Assembly (NCBI GenBank): GCA_021851735.1
Contig: JAJZCD010000006.1
Span: 1 to 45,492 of the forward strand
Length of the DNA: 45,492 nt
Origin: a bacterium
GTDB taxonomy: Bacteria; Patescibacteriota; Saccharimonadia; Saccharimonadales; UBA4665
Direction: 5' to 3'
The notes below the pieces were generated by a model. The model did not search any database, was not told where the DNA came from, and worked only from the letters and a program-made list of their open reading frames with translations. Below are positions 27,523 through 37,733 of this stretch, in pieces. The stretch's first letter is position 1, and each line of letters starts with the position of its first letter. A program made the translations under genes and the position numbers.

Positions 27523-28599
27523 ATGCTTAATTTTGTTCTTGGCTTAGTACTTGCAGGCGTTGCCGTTACGATATGGACGCTAGAGCGTACCTACCAGCAT
27601 ATGCCTCGGCATGAAATGAAGCGGCAGGCACGGAATGGCGATGAAGTAGCTCGGCTATTGTATAGAGCGGCGGCATACGGTACAAGTCTACGCGTGCTGT
27701 TGGGCGCGGCCACTATCGTGTTTGCGACCATTGCACTAGTGCTTTTAGTCCAAGTGCTTGGATCCGTCTGGGGGGTATTGGTAACGCTAACGGTGCTGGG
27801 TGTGTGTGTCTTTGTTTTTACGACGGATGACGGGTCAATTACTACCAGACTAACGCTTGCTAAATGGGCGACGCCAACCATTTCGTGGTTACTCGAGTGG
27901 TTGCAGCCAATGTTAGCGACGGTGGTCCGCGTTGTTAATGAACGCCGCCAAGTACGTGTACATACTGGCCTATATGAAAAATCTGACGTTGTTGCGCTAC
28001 TGGAACGACAAAAAAACCAAGTAGATAATCGTATCTCATTGAGTGAAATTGATATGCTGGAGCATGCACTAACATTTGGCGACCGGCTTGTGGGCGACGT
28101 ACTGATTCCGCAGCGAGCAGTTCATAGTGTGGCCGCAAGCGAACACATTGGTCCGGTGCTGATGGATGAATTGAGTAAGAGTGGTCATAGTCGTTTCCCA
28201 GTGTACGATCAAGACCGTGGCAATATTGTGGGGATCTTGTACCTGCATGAACTGGTGAGTAGACGGCAAACGGGTACAGTTGCCGACGTGATGAGTCATA
28301 AGCTAACATACGTCCACGAAGATTTTACACTCTATCAAACATTGCAGGCATTTCTACGAACCAAACAGCAGCTATTTTTGGTGGTAAATGGCTTTGAGGA
28401 ACTGGTGGGCATTATTACGGTTGAAGATATCGTAGAACAAATAATCGGTCAACCGATCGTTGATGAATTTGACAGGTACGATGATCTGCGTGCCGTGGCC
28501 GCAGCCACTGCGCGGCAAGAGCACACCGCGCACCAAAAGGACAAAAGTGAAGTCGAGAACCATGATAGTCCTGAAGTAACACAATCAGCTGAGGATTGA
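27523..28599 (+). CDS. CorC/hemolysin-family protein with CBS domains
   Basis: GDVLIPQRAVHSV, HSRFPVYDQDRGNIVGILYLHEL, VEDIVEQIIGQPIVDEFD; TAAGAT 6 nt before ATG. Confidence 0.88.
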   Translation: MLNFVLGLVLAGVAVTIWTLERTYQHMPRHEMKRQARNGDEVARLLYRAAAYGTSLRVLLGAATIVFATIALVLLVQVLGSVWGVLVTLTVLGVCVFVFTTDDGSITTRLTLAKWATPTISWLLEWLQPMLATVVRVVNERRQVRVHTGLYEKSDVVALLERQKNQVDNRISLSEIDMLEHALTFGDRLVGDVLIPQRAVHSVAASEHIGPVLMDELSKSGHSRFPVYDQDRGNIVGILYLHELVSRRQTGTVADVMSHKLTYVHEDFTLYQTLQAFLRTKQQLFLVVNGFEELVGIITVEDIVEQIIGQPIVDEFDRYDDLRAVAAATARQEHTAHQKDKSEVENHDSPEVTQSAED

Positions 28600-28698
28600 C
28601 GGCACATATATACGAAGGTCATGCATCCATGCGAGTACAATAATCTACCGGCCTGCAGAGTGAGTAAAAGGGTGAATTTTAAAGGGGTAGGTGGTACA

Positions 28699-28714
28699 AT
28701 ACCATCGATGGTAT
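28699..28714. repeat. 16-bp perfect palindrome ATACCATCGATGGTAT upstream of aspS
   Basis: Self-complementary over 16 bp; overlaps the -10 box and a micro-ORF start. Confidence 0.85.
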
Positions 28715-28824
28715 GGCTCAAACGGAATATGAATCCACGGGTCGGCAAGTAACAGCCGGCGCTGCTATTTGTGCATTCGACCCACTTTCCAAAGCCTCTA
28801 CTCTAATATAACCAGGAAATTCTT

Positions 28825-30570
28825 ATGAGAACATTTATGGCCGATACGATCGGTAAGGTGGGTGAAGTAGTCACTGTACAAGGCTGGGTAAACTCACGCC
28901 GTGATCACGGCGGCCTGATTTTTATAGACGTGCGCGACCACACTGGTGTGGTGCAACTGGCCATTCGTCCGGAGCAAGCCGAAGCGTTTGCACTCGGTGA
29001 ACAGCTGCGCGACGAGTTTGTGATTAGTGCTACCGGTACGGTACTACAGCGCGAAGAAAGCTTACGTAACCCAAGTATTGTCACTGGTAATGTGGAAATT
29101 AAGGTCGCTGAACTACGGATTCTGAATCGCTCTGCGCCACTGCCTATACAGATTCAAGGTGACGCTGTAGCGAATGAAGAACTACGATTGAAGTATCGCT
29201 TTTTGGACCTGAGACGTCCCAAGATGCAAGAACGCCTGAAGCAGCGAGCCCAATATTACCGTATCATGCGTGAGTATATGGATGCTCACGACTTTATCGA
29301 AGTTACGACGCCGATCTTGGCTAACAGCAGCCCTGAGGGTGCTCGTGACTTTTTAGTGCCAAGCAGGGTGCACCCTGGCAAGTTCTATGCCTTGCCTCAG
29401 GCGCCACAGCAGTTTAAGCAGCTGCTAATGGTAGGTGGCGTGCCGCGATACTACCAGATAGCTACTTGTTTCCGGGATGAGGACCCTAGAGCTGACCGGC
29501 TGTATGGTGATTTTTACCAGTTAGATTTAGAGATGTCGTTCGTAGAAGAAGGTGAAGTGGTACGCACGACCATAGAGCCGCTCATTAAAAAACTGGTAAG
29601 TGAGTTCGCGGGCAAGGAACTACTTACTGACGACATTCCACGCATTCCATATGCAGAGGCTATGGAGCGCTACGGAACTGACAAACCGGACCTGCGCTTT
29701 GGTATGGAACTAGTGGAGCTGACCGAAGTAGTGAAAGACACTGAATTTGGCGTGTTTAAGAATGCCGAATGTGTCAAGGCAATATGCGTGCAGGGTGCCA
29801 GTAGTCTCAGTCGTTCGCAGATTGATCACTTCACCGAAGTTGCCAAGAGTGAGGGCGCTGGCGGCTTGGCGTACTTGACATATAAAGACGGGGATGTGCA
29901 GTCACCGATTGCAAAGTTTCTGAAGCCTGACGAGTTGGATGCTATTAAACAAGCCCTGCATGCGCAAGATGGCGACATAGTGTTCTTTGGAGCTGACACT
30001 CGAAATGTAGTTAACAAAGTACTGGGCCGGCTACGCAATGAGTTTGCTACGCAGTTTAATCTGAAAGACCCGGATGTTATTGCTCTGGCTTGGATTGTTG
30101 ATTTTCCGTTTTACGAGCGGGACGAAAAAACCAGCAAGTTGGACTTCGGCCACAACCCATTTAGTATGCCGAAAGGTGGCCTGCAGGCCTTGGAGACTGA
30201 AGACTACTTAGGTATTATTGCCGACCAATATGATATGGTGATGAACGGCTATGAGATTTGTTCCGGCGGCGTACGCAATCATAGCGCGGAGATTATGTAC
30301 AAAGTGTTTGGGATACTTGGATTCAATGAGCAATATGTAGATGAGCGCTTCGGCGGCATGATCAACGCGTTCAAGTACGGTGCGCCACCGCACGCTGGCT
30401 GTGCATTTGGTATAGATCGCATGTTTATGGTGCTGGTAGGTGAAGAAAACATTCGGGAAGTGGTTGCGTTCCCTAAAAATGGCAGTGGTGTTGATGCTAT
30501 GATGCAGTCGCCGAATACAGTAGAAGTGATGCAACTTGATGAACTGAATCTCCGTATTATTGAACATTAG
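28825..30570 (+). CDS. aspS: Aspartate--tRNA ligase
   Basis: GWVNSRRDHGGLIFIDVRDHTG; FRDEDPRADRLYGDFYQLDLEMSF; GCAFGIDRMFMVL. Confidence 0.98.
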   Translation: MRTFMADTIGKVGEVVTVQGWVNSRRDHGGLIFIDVRDHTGVVQLAIRPEQAEAFALGEQLRDEFVISATGTVLQREESLRNPSIVTGNVEIKVAELRILNRSAPLPIQIQGDAVANEELRLKYRFLDLRRPKMQERLKQRAQYYRIMREYMDAHDFIEVTTPILANSSPEGARDFLVPSRVHPGKFYALPQAPQQFKQLLMVGGVPRYYQIATCFRDEDPRADRLYGDFYQLDLEMSFVEEGEVVRTTIEPLIKKLVSEFAGKELLTDDIPRIPYAEAMERYGTDKPDLRFGMELVELTEVVKDTEFGVFKNAECVKAICVQGASSLSRSQIDHFTEVAKSEGAGGLAYLTYKDGDVQSPIAKFLKPDELDAIKQALHAQDGDIVFFGADTRNVVNKVLGRLRNEFATQFNLKDPDVIALAWIVDFPFYERDEKTSKLDFGHNPFSMPKGGLQALETEDYLGIIADQYDMVMNGYEICSGGVRNHSAEIMYKVFGILGFNEQYVDERFGGMINAFKYGAPPHAGCAFGIDRMFMVLVGEENIREVVAFPKNGSGVDAMMQSPNTVEVMQLDELNLRIIEH

Positions 30571-31114
30571 CGGCGTCTTGTAACCGTTGCAGGCTCATCG
30601 TAAGGAGTATCCCAAAGGCAATCTGAAATATGATTTCTGTTTGGAGCAGGAATCCGTGCGTTGGCGCTAAATAGATAGCCGATAAAATACCTGCGGTACA
30701 TTCTATGACAATCAGTAGTACGGCCCACCATATATATCGCAGTCGTTGCACCAGATATATACTAAGGAGTAATTGCAGTGAGAACAATGCTGATCCGCTG
30801 CCAGTATGTACGTAGTCAACCCACGCGCCTGCAGTGTAGGGTGTGAAGGCTAGCAGAATAACTAGTGGAATATAGATCTGGAGGGCGGTGCGTACTATAC
30901 GCTCGTTTACGGGGAGCTCTGCCAGTATTCGAGTTGTAAAATAGGTGGCACCGAGAAGTGCAAAAGCATATAACGGGAATGTTTCTCGAAAGGTTCCGTA
31001 GTAGCTGATGCCGTTATTAGTGGTTAAACCGGCAGGCTTAAGCATAGCGCAGACAGCTAGTCCGATATACAGACAAACTTGTCCGAAGAGACCGTACATA
31101 GTCGCTAGTTTCAC
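30557..31114 (-). CDS. Hypothetical polytopic membrane protein
   Basis: Six hydrophobic segments; overlaps the aspS 3' end by 14 bp (convergent). Confidence 0.7.
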   Translation of the reverse strand: MKLATMYGLFGQVCLYIGLAVCAMLKPAGLTTNNGISYYGTFRETFPLYAFALLGATYFTTRILAELPVNERIVRTALQIYIPLVILLAFTPYTAGAWVDYVHTGSGSALFSLQLLLSIYLVQRLRYIWWAVLLIVIECTAGILSAIYLAPTHGFLLQTEIIFQIAFGILLTMSLQRLQDAANVQ

Positions 31115-31161
31115 ACTAGCAGTATAGCGCCACGACTATCGGGCATGCGAACGGTGTCGTG

Positions 31162-32298
31162 TTAATTGATCACCCTGGCAATTGCGGGAACCAAACGTTC
31201 GTCAAACATACTAGGGATGATTTCCTCGGCTGATGGGTGTGCAACAAGACTAGCGATAACTTCTGCGGCAGCAATCTTGTGGGTGTCGGTGATTTGGTGT
31301 ACATGGTTGTCAAGAGCCCCACGGAAAATGCCAGGGAATGCTAACGAATTATTGACTTGGTTAGGGAAATCGTTGCGACCGGTCGCAACGATAGCGGCGC
31401 CGCCGGCTTTGGCGACATCAGGAAGAATTTCTGGGTCAGGGTTTGCCAGCGCGAAAAGTATAGGGTCTTTCGCCATAGTACGTACCAGGTCTTCGTTCAG
31501 GAGGTTCGGTGCCGATGTAACGCCGATAAAAATATCTGCGCCGGCCAATGCGTCTGCAAGTGAACCAGAAATATCGGTGCGATTCGTGAATTCCAGCAGC
31601 CGTAGCTTAGACTCGTTCAAATTAGCACGATCACGACTCAGTATGCCGGTGCTGTCAACGGCAACTATGTGCGGGTTGGCGTATATATGGAGCAACTTTG
31701 CAATGGCGACGCCAGCAGCGCCAGCGCCAGCTATAACTATATTGCAGTCTCCCAGGCTACGATTGGTAAGTTTACACGCATTTATAAGACCGGCCAGTGC
31801 CACAACGGCAGTACCATGTTGGTCATCGTGCATGACAGGAATCGGGAGTAGTTTCTTGAGACGCTCTTCGATCGCAAAGCATTTTGGTGCGCTAATGTCT
31901 TCCAGATTTATTGCACCAAAGCTTGGTGCGATAGCTTGTACGACTGTTACAATTTCGTCGGGTGTGTGTACATCGAGCACGATAGGTACACTATCTATGC
32001 CGCCAAAATGTTTGAACAGCATAGATTTTCCTTCCATGACCGGCATGGCACCCTCGGGACCGATATCGCCCAAGCCAAGCACGGCTGAACCGTCCGAAAT
32101 GACTGCTACTAGGTTGTTTGTCCAGGTGTATTCGGGTAGTTTGCTATGGTCCGCCGCGATTACCCGACTGACGTGTCCGACGCCGGGGGTATAGTATGCG
32201 CTCAGTTTTTGTTTAGTGAGCTCAGGATCACGAAGTGCCGTCGTAAGTTTGCCGCCAAATTTTTTGTGTAGTTCTAATGCTAGTTTATTTATATCCAT
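31162..32298 (-). CDS. NAD(P)-dependent malic enzyme
   Basis: YTPGVGHVSRVIA, SDGSAVLGLGDIGPEGAMPVMEGK, HDDQHGTAVV, FALANPDPEILPDVA. Confidence 0.97.
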   Translation of the reverse strand: MDINKLALELHKKFGGKLTTALRDPELTKQKLSAYYTPGVGHVSRVIAADHSKLPEYTWTNNLVAVISDGSAVLGLGDIGPEGAMPVMEGKSMLFKHFGGIDSVPIVLDVHTPDEIVTVVQAIAPSFGAINLEDISAPKCFAIEERLKKLLPIPVMHDDQHGTAVVALAGLINACKLTNRSLGDCNIVIAGAGAAGVAIAKLLHIYANPHIVAVDSTGILSRDRANLNESKLRLLEFTNRTDISGSLADALAGADIFIGVTSAPNLLNEDLVRTMAKDPILFALANPDPEILPDVAKAGGAAIVATGRNDFPNQVNNSLAFPGIFRGALDNHVHQITDTHKIAAAEVIASLVAHPSAEEIIPSMFDERLVPAIARVIN

Positions 32299-32465
32299 TG
32301 CACTAGTATATACTGCGGAACGTAACTTTTTCGTAAGATAGGCGTGAAACGTCGAGGGTGGTCCGTGTAGTAAGTAGTATGGGGTATTGTATGTATATGG
32401 GTGCGTGGTTGTTTCGTTAAACGGTCCAAACAGGAGGTATGCAAGGTAGTAACTTGTCTGAAGGT

Positions 32466-32636
32466 CTAGGGTTTTTCACTTCGTATGCTAGATTTTACCT
32501 TTTCAACGGCTTTTAGAAGTGCGGCTAACTCTTGCTCACTACGAGCACTTATTTCTTGGAGTCGTTGCTGCAGGCGATATTTTCTAGTAGCGGGTGTGTC
32601 GTGTACTGACGTCAATGGATGTCTATTCTGTTTCAT
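32466..32636 (-). CDS. Small protein, 56 aa, charged and probably helical
   Basis: MKQNRHPLTSVHDTPATRKYRLQQRLQEISARSEQELAALLKAVEKVKSSIRSEKP; AGAGG about 6 nt before ATG; below the 60-aa cutoff of the ORF track. Confidence 0.6.
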   Translation of the reverse strand: MKQNRHPLTSVHDTPATRKYRLQQRLQEISARSEQELAALLKAVEKVKSSIRSEKP

Positions 32637-33087
32637 GACTGGCCTCTGGAGAATTTACGATGTTCAAGGTAATCGATACACAATGATTGAATCTTTGGAA
32701 GATACAGTGTTATATAATACCTACAATTTGTAGTATACCAGGAGTAACATCGGTCAAAGTGTGCTTTTCGTCACAGATACAACAATGCTGTCCGGCCTCC
32801 GGTTAGAACGCTACATGGAAACTGTGTCGTACTTGGGTTATCCGAGTTTTCTTGATGACATAAGTCTGGAGTCTTGGCTCTGCCTCCTGCTGCAAAATTA
32901 CTGTACGGCAATGCGAACAGAAGGTGCATGTGCGGCAGACCAGTCAGTCATTTCTAATAAAATTATGCAACCGTAAAATCATTATGGCCTCGCGCGTTGA
33001 TATAGACGATGGGTCTTGTGTTGCAATATGTCCGGTATTGTATGCGATCGTAGCCGTATCTAATATAGCGGGGGTATAATTATAGCC

Positions 33088-33984
33088 ATGGCTACGCGTC
33101 CATCCCCCACCAGCAGATATGACCAATATGACGGCCCAGACGCCTTAAATGAGCATATGCGTAATCCGGGTGATCCGGACGGTGTTGTCGCCGAGGAGTT
33201 GCGTCGTAGGCAGTCACAAGGCCACCCTGAGCCGCCACATTCACCAGAGGTGCACTATCGGATTAAAAAGCATCACCTGCGCAAGCCGAACATACATTGG
33301 AATGGTATACTCGGCGCATTGCTTATACTGGCGGCGCTGGGTGCCGCATATTGGATGGGGTTTCAGCGGGCATCAAACCCACCAAAAAGTCTGATAAGTA
33401 AACCCAAAATACAGCACGGTCGAACAGCAGGCGCAGTAGCGGCCCCTATGACGCATTATGATTCCAGCATATATGCAATTGGCATAAGTTATCCTGACAA
33501 TTGGATAATCTCCGATACGCCAGCAAAACTCACGATAACGTCGCCAAACTACAATATGACAACCGTAGGCGGTAAGACGGTGGGACATATTATAATAACC
33601 CTGCAAAACCAACAGAAAACCGTGCCCGGTTTTCCAGCGGGTGGCGCTACGGCCAGCCTAGAATCTACCAAACTCACGTACACGAACCCTACGGCCAACG
33701 TGCAACGCGCACAGACATACGTGAGCTATCTGGACTTTGGTGGTATTAATGGTATAGACGCCATCTACCTTACCGGTAACTATGGCTACAAAAAAGGTCA
33801 AGTGGTACCCATGAGTGACGTTGCAAAAGGTGATCCGCTGATAAGCGTAACATTCGCTACATGTAGCGTGAGCTACTGCACTAAGGGTACTCCTACGCCT
33901 ATTACTCTGCAGACACAGAGTTGGGCTACGGCTACATTCAAGAGCACAATTATGAACATATTGCAGTCACTGACAGTCCAGTAG
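33088..33984 (+). CDS. Hypothetical single-pass membrane protein with extracytoplasmic domain
   Basis: TM at ILGALLILAALGAAYWMGF; beta-rich C-terminus; TATAAT 7 nt before ATG. Confidence 0.8.
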   Translation: MATRPSPTSRYDQYDGPDALNEHMRNPGDPDGVVAEELRRRQSQGHPEPPHSPEVHYRIKKHHLRKPNIHWNGILGALLILAALGAAYWMGFQRASNPPKSLISKPKIQHGRTAGAVAAPMTHYDSSIYAIGISYPDNWIISDTPAKLTITSPNYNMTTVGGKTVGHIIITLQNQQKTVPGFPAGGATASLESTKLTYTNPTANVQRAQTYVSYLDFGGINGIDAIYLTGNYGYKKGQVVPMSDVAKGDPLISVTFATCSVSYCTKGTPTPITLQTQSWATATFKSTIMNILQSLTVQ

Positions 33985-34033
33985 TATATCTCGCGTATGA
34001 AGTTTGCTATAGTATCAGGCAAGGATAAGCGAG

Positions 34034-35932
34034 ATGGCGGACACAAACGAACCAAAACCTATGCATGATCTTTTTAGGCGGTCTAAACCGGGGACCGCTC
34101 CCGAGTTAGGCAATGGTACGTCTACTTCTGTCACACCCGACGTCTCAGTGACACCTATGGTATCCGAATCTGATGATCCAGTGGTAGATGCCGCCGTGAC
34201 GGACATCATTAAATCTGATGCTGATGAGGCACTTAAGATCCAAGACCAAGAGGCTGAAGCAGCCGTCATACCCCCTCTAAGTAGGAGACAACGCGTAAAG
34301 ACGTGGCTGAAGCGGCCGCGCGTGTACTTCTCTCTAATCGGTATAGGGTTGTTGGCGTTGGCTATACTTGGTGCTATTCCGTCTACGCGGAATAATATTG
34401 CTGGCTTACTTATGGAAGCATCGGTTACGGTGACCGTAGTAGATAGCAAAAGCGGCGCGCCTGTAAGCGGCGCAACCGTACAGGTTGGCGGTGTGACCGC
34501 TGAAACTGGAGTTGGAGGTAACGCTACGTTGCGAGTGCACGCTGGTAACCGTGTCCTGCGAATTAGCAAACAGTACTACAAGAACGTTACGCGGACTGAG
34601 CTAGTCGCGCTCACGGGGAGTACCTTTACGGCAAAATTGGTAGCGCTTGGCCATAAGGTTCAGGTAAAAGTCGTAAACAAGCTCACGGGCAAACCAGTCA
34701 GCGATGCTGATGTCTCTGTTCATGGTACTACGACTAAAACAAGCGCCAATGGTACTGCCACGGTAGTACTTGCTTCAAGTGCTTCTACGCAGTCAGCTAG
34801 TGTTAGCGTGGGGGGTTATAATACCACCAAAGTAAACATTATCGCGGGGGGCGTCTTAGCGCAGAATACTTTCAGTGTAACGCCAACGGGAAAGTTGTAC
34901 TTTCTCTCAAATCTGAGCGGTCTCATAAATGTCGTTAAGACAAATTTGGATGGGTCAGACCGCCAGGTAGTACTGCAGGGCACTGGCAATGAAGACCCCA
35001 ATACTATGGAGCTCATGGCGTCGCATGACTGGAAATATCTTGCGCTGGTCGCGAAGCGTTCCGGCGGTAATGCCGACGTGTATCTCATTAATACTACAAA
35101 TGGTGATAGCCTTACTACTATTGATAATACAAACGCTACATTTCACATTGTTGGCTGGAGTAACGACCATCTTATATATAGTCTGGTACAGAATAATGTA
35201 CCTGATTGGCAGACTGGCCAAAGTGAACTTAAGAGCTATGATGCGACAACCGGTCGAGGCTTAGTACTTGATCAGACACAGGCAACAGGCACTGATAGCA
35301 ATAACTATGTGAAGCAGACGTTCGGTTCGGCGTATATCATGGGGGACCAGGTCATTTACGCTAAGAACTGGCAGGGTGGCACATCTGCGGCCGGTCAGCT
35401 AGCGTCAGCGTCTGCTACACTTGACAGTATTAATGTCGATGGTTCCGGGCACACGGTCATAAAGACGTTTGGTATACAGAGCGGTTCAACGCCGGCGACC
35501 CCATATATCGGTCTTACCTTGCAGCTATACGAGCCAGGTGTGTTGCATATTATGTTTCAAGGAAACACTAGCAACGGCTACTATAGCTATACCAATGGAC
35601 AGGTGACTGCTGATAGTGCGCTCAATGACAGCAACTTCTACCAAACATCCAACCCCGCGTATTATCTGTCTCCATCCGGGCAACAAACCTTCTGGGCGGA
35701 TCAGCGTGACGGTAAAAATACGTTACTCGTGGGTAATCAAGATGCCGGTGGCCAAAAACAGGTTGCCTCACTGAGCGATTATAGTCCGTACGGATGGTTT
35801 ACCGATAACTACCTCTTAGTTTCTAAAAATGGCGATGAGCTATATATCATGCCAACAAGTGGTGGCACCCCGTACAAAGTGACCGACTACTACAATCTAC
35901 CCACCGTGAATAGTGACTACGGCAGTTTATAA
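34034..35932 (+). CDS. Membrane-anchored protein with two Ig/carboxypeptidase-regulatory-like domains and a TolB-like beta-propeller
   Basis: TM FSLIGIGLLALAILGAI; VTVVDSKSGAPVSGATVQVGG and VKVVNKLTGKPVSDADVSVHG; YFLSNLSGLINVVKTNLDGSDRQVV repeats. Confidence 0.8.
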   Translation: MADTNEPKPMHDLFRRSKPGTAPELGNGTSTSVTPDVSVTPMVSESDDPVVDAAVTDIIKSDADEALKIQDQEAEAAVIPPLSRRQRVKTWLKRPRVYFSLIGIGLLALAILGAIPSTRNNIAGLLMEASVTVTVVDSKSGAPVSGATVQVGGVTAETGVGGNATLRVHAGNRVLRISKQYYKNVTRTELVALTGSTFTAKLVALGHKVQVKVVNKLTGKPVSDADVSVHGTTTKTSANGTATVVLASSASTQSASVSVGGYNTTKVNIIAGGVLAQNTFSVTPTGKLYFLSNLSGLINVVKTNLDGSDRQVVLQGTGNEDPNTMELMASHDWKYLALVAKRSGGNADVYLINTTNGDSLTTIDNTNATFHIVGWSNDHLIYSLVQNNVPDWQTGQSELKSYDATTGRGLVLDQTQATGTDSNNYVKQTFGSAYIMGDQVIYAKNWQGGTSAAGQLASASATLDSINVDGSGHTVIKTFGIQSGSTPATPYIGLTLQLYEPGVLHIMFQGNTSNGYYSYTNGQVTADSALNDSNFYQTSNPAYYLSPSGQQTFWADQRDGKNTLLVGNQDAGGQKQVASLSDYSPYGWFTDNYLLVSKNGDELYIMPTSGGTPYKVTDYYNLPTVNSDYGSL

Positions 35933-35963
35933 ATGCGCTAAGAAGCACGTGTCGCCACTGGGG

Positions 35964-36800
35964 TTATCTCAGTTCGCAAATAGTAATGCGGCCGTCGGTT
36001 TGTAAATGGCCACGCCACGCCCGATTCCGTAACGAAAACGGCTGGTTAACTACAATGGTTTTGCTGCCGGATAGTTTTTGAGCGTGCCGTAAGTCGCGTA
36101 CAATTTTACGGCGCTCACTATTGGTGTCGGGATCGATCATGTGGGTAAGTTGCGCATTATGTCGTATTGGCGCAAAACCAACATCTTTGCTAGCTGCGCC
36201 AACCCATAGATAAGCGTTTGGGCTATGCTGCTGTGGCTGGTAAAAACGTCGCCAGAAATGAACATCGTTGACAAGCTTTTGCGTTAACTTAGGATCGGCC
36301 GCCCAGAAGCGCACGTGGTGCCGGCGCACGTGACTACCGGGTATGCCTACTTCAAAGCTAAGGTCTTGCTTTCTACCAAACAGGTACAGGTGACTCATAG
36401 GTGCGCTTGGGTATACTTGTCCTAAGACCGTTGTTATGATTTGCCGCAGAACGTTGAGTGGTGAATGGCGGTCGGCCAGGTGCCAACCTGCTGCATGCAT
36501 AGCCTCAATGACCTGGGTGTGTGTACCAATTAGGGCGATGTTTATAGGATCACTCGCAAAGCCGTCTGGCGTCGTACAGTACAGTGGCACGTGAATGGGG
36601 TTATAGAATAGGCGATAGACGCGGAACAATATCGGGATTATGCCGTATGCCATAACCACATACGTACTGAATAATGCCAGTGCTACTGGTACGCGGTTCT
36701 CAAAGAAGGGAAATACCCTCCAAACTGCCAAGTATACAAAAAATACACCTACCAGTAGCACTGCCAGGCGTTTCGCTATGCGTGTTAGGAGCGGCATCAT
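35964..36800 (-). CDS. LssY C-terminal-domain-like membrane protein
   Basis: DPINIALIGTHTQVIEAMHAAGWHLAD...SHLYLFGRKQDLSFEVGIPGSHVRRHHVRFW. Confidence 0.75.
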   Translation of the reverse strand: MMPLLTRIAKRLAVLLVGVFFVYLAVWRVFPFFENRVPVALALFSTYVVMAYGIIPILFRVYRLFYNPIHVPLYCTTPDGFASDPINIALIGTHTQVIEAMHAAGWHLADRHSPLNVLRQIITTVLGQVYPSAPMSHLYLFGRKQDLSFEVGIPGSHVRRHHVRFWAADPKLTQKLVNDVHFWRRFYQPQQHSPNAYLWVGAASKDVGFAPIRHNAQLTHMIDPDTNSERRKIVRDLRHAQKLSGSKTIVVNQPFSLRNRAWRGHLQTDGRITICELR

Positions 36801-36841
36801 GTGGGTGGTCGTCTCATCTACTTTGCTATATCATACCAGCC

Positions 36842-37660
36842 ATGGAGATCGACACTCAATCGAAGCAGGCCTTTATCGATACATTGTGGGAATTCTATGC
36901 TCATGGTAGACGGGCTGACCTACCATGGCGCCAGCCAGAGCCTAATGGCAGCTTTGACCCATATAAAATTATGGTTAGTGAGCTAATGCTTCAGCAGACA
37001 CAGGTAGCTCGAGTGGTTGCAAAGTACAAAGTATTTTTGCAGTATTTGCCGGACGTAGATACCCTTGCACAGACAGAGCTGGGCGACGTACTGCGCATCT
37101 GGCAAGGGCTAGGATATAACCGCCGTGCCAAGTTCTTATGGCAGGCGGCTCAGGTAATAACAAGTCTTGATCTTTTCCCTGAATCCCCTGAAGCATTACT
37201 AAAATTGCCTGGGGTGGGCGTAAATACGGCGGGGGCAATAGCCGCTTACAGTTACAACTATCCTGCGGTGTTTATTGAAACGAACATTCGTACCGTATAT
37301 ATCCACCACTTCTTTCCAGACTGTACCGATGTATCCGACAAAGCCATCTTGCAGCTTGTTGTGCAGACGCTTGATTACGAAAATCCACGCGAGTTTTACT
37401 GGGCACTTATGGATTATGGCAGCCATCTGAAGGCTACGATAGGTAATCTCAACACAATAAGTAAACAGTATGTCAAACAGTCTACGTTTCATGGTTCGCG
37501 CCGCCAAGTGCGCGGCAAGGTCATTCGTGCGCTGAGTATTGAGCCGCACACGTTACGTACACTGCAGGCAGTCATACAAGACGAGCGACTTGGTTTAGTA
37601 TTACGCGATCTATTGCATGAGGGCATGATTCGAAAAAGCGCTGGCAAGTATTCCTTATAG
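36842..37660 (+). CDS. A/G-specific adenine glycosylase-like (MutY family) HhH-GPD protein without a 4Fe-4S Cys cluster
   Basis: PYKIMVSELMLQQTQVARVV, LPGVGVNTAGAIAAYSYNYPAVFIETNIRTV; no C-x6-C-x2-C-x5-C after ALMDYG. Confidence 0.85.
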   Translation: MEIDTQSKQAFIDTLWEFYAHGRRADLPWRQPEPNGSFDPYKIMVSELMLQQTQVARVVAKYKVFLQYLPDVDTLAQTELGDVLRIWQGLGYNRRAKFLWQAAQVITSLDLFPESPEALLKLPGVGVNTAGAIAAYSYNYPAVFIETNIRTVYIHHFFPDCTDVSDKAILQLVVQTLDYENPREFYWALMDYGSHLKATIGNLNTISKQYVKQSTFHGSRRQVRGKVIRALSIEPHTLRTLQAVIQDERLGLVLRDLLHEGMIRKSAGKYSL

Positions 37661-37733
37661 GTACATAACACGGATGAGCTAGCCAGGTGTAACGGGTCGG
37701 AAATCTACCGTTAAAATGGTACAATTTGGTGTG

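Noticed and set aside
28681-28720. GGTAGGTGGTACAAT upstream of aspS as a T-box riboswitch
   Set aside because: Lacks the UGGN-ACC context, Stem I and specifier features; TACAAT reads better as a -10 box.
31166-32194. 342-aa plus-strand ORF opposite the malic enzyme
   Set aside because: Low-complexity Ser/Ala/Pro-rich antisense shadow of a highly conserved enzyme gene.
32761-33126. ORFs 32761..32976 (+) and 32944..33126 (-)
   Set aside because: No SD or promoter spacing, odd composition; also saw a Cys-rich minus-strand frame (CRTCTFCSHC) but it has no usable start codon.
34015-34569. 184-aa minus-strand ORF
   Set aside because: Antisense to the 632-aa membrane protein; Thr/Ser/Pro-rich mirror composition.
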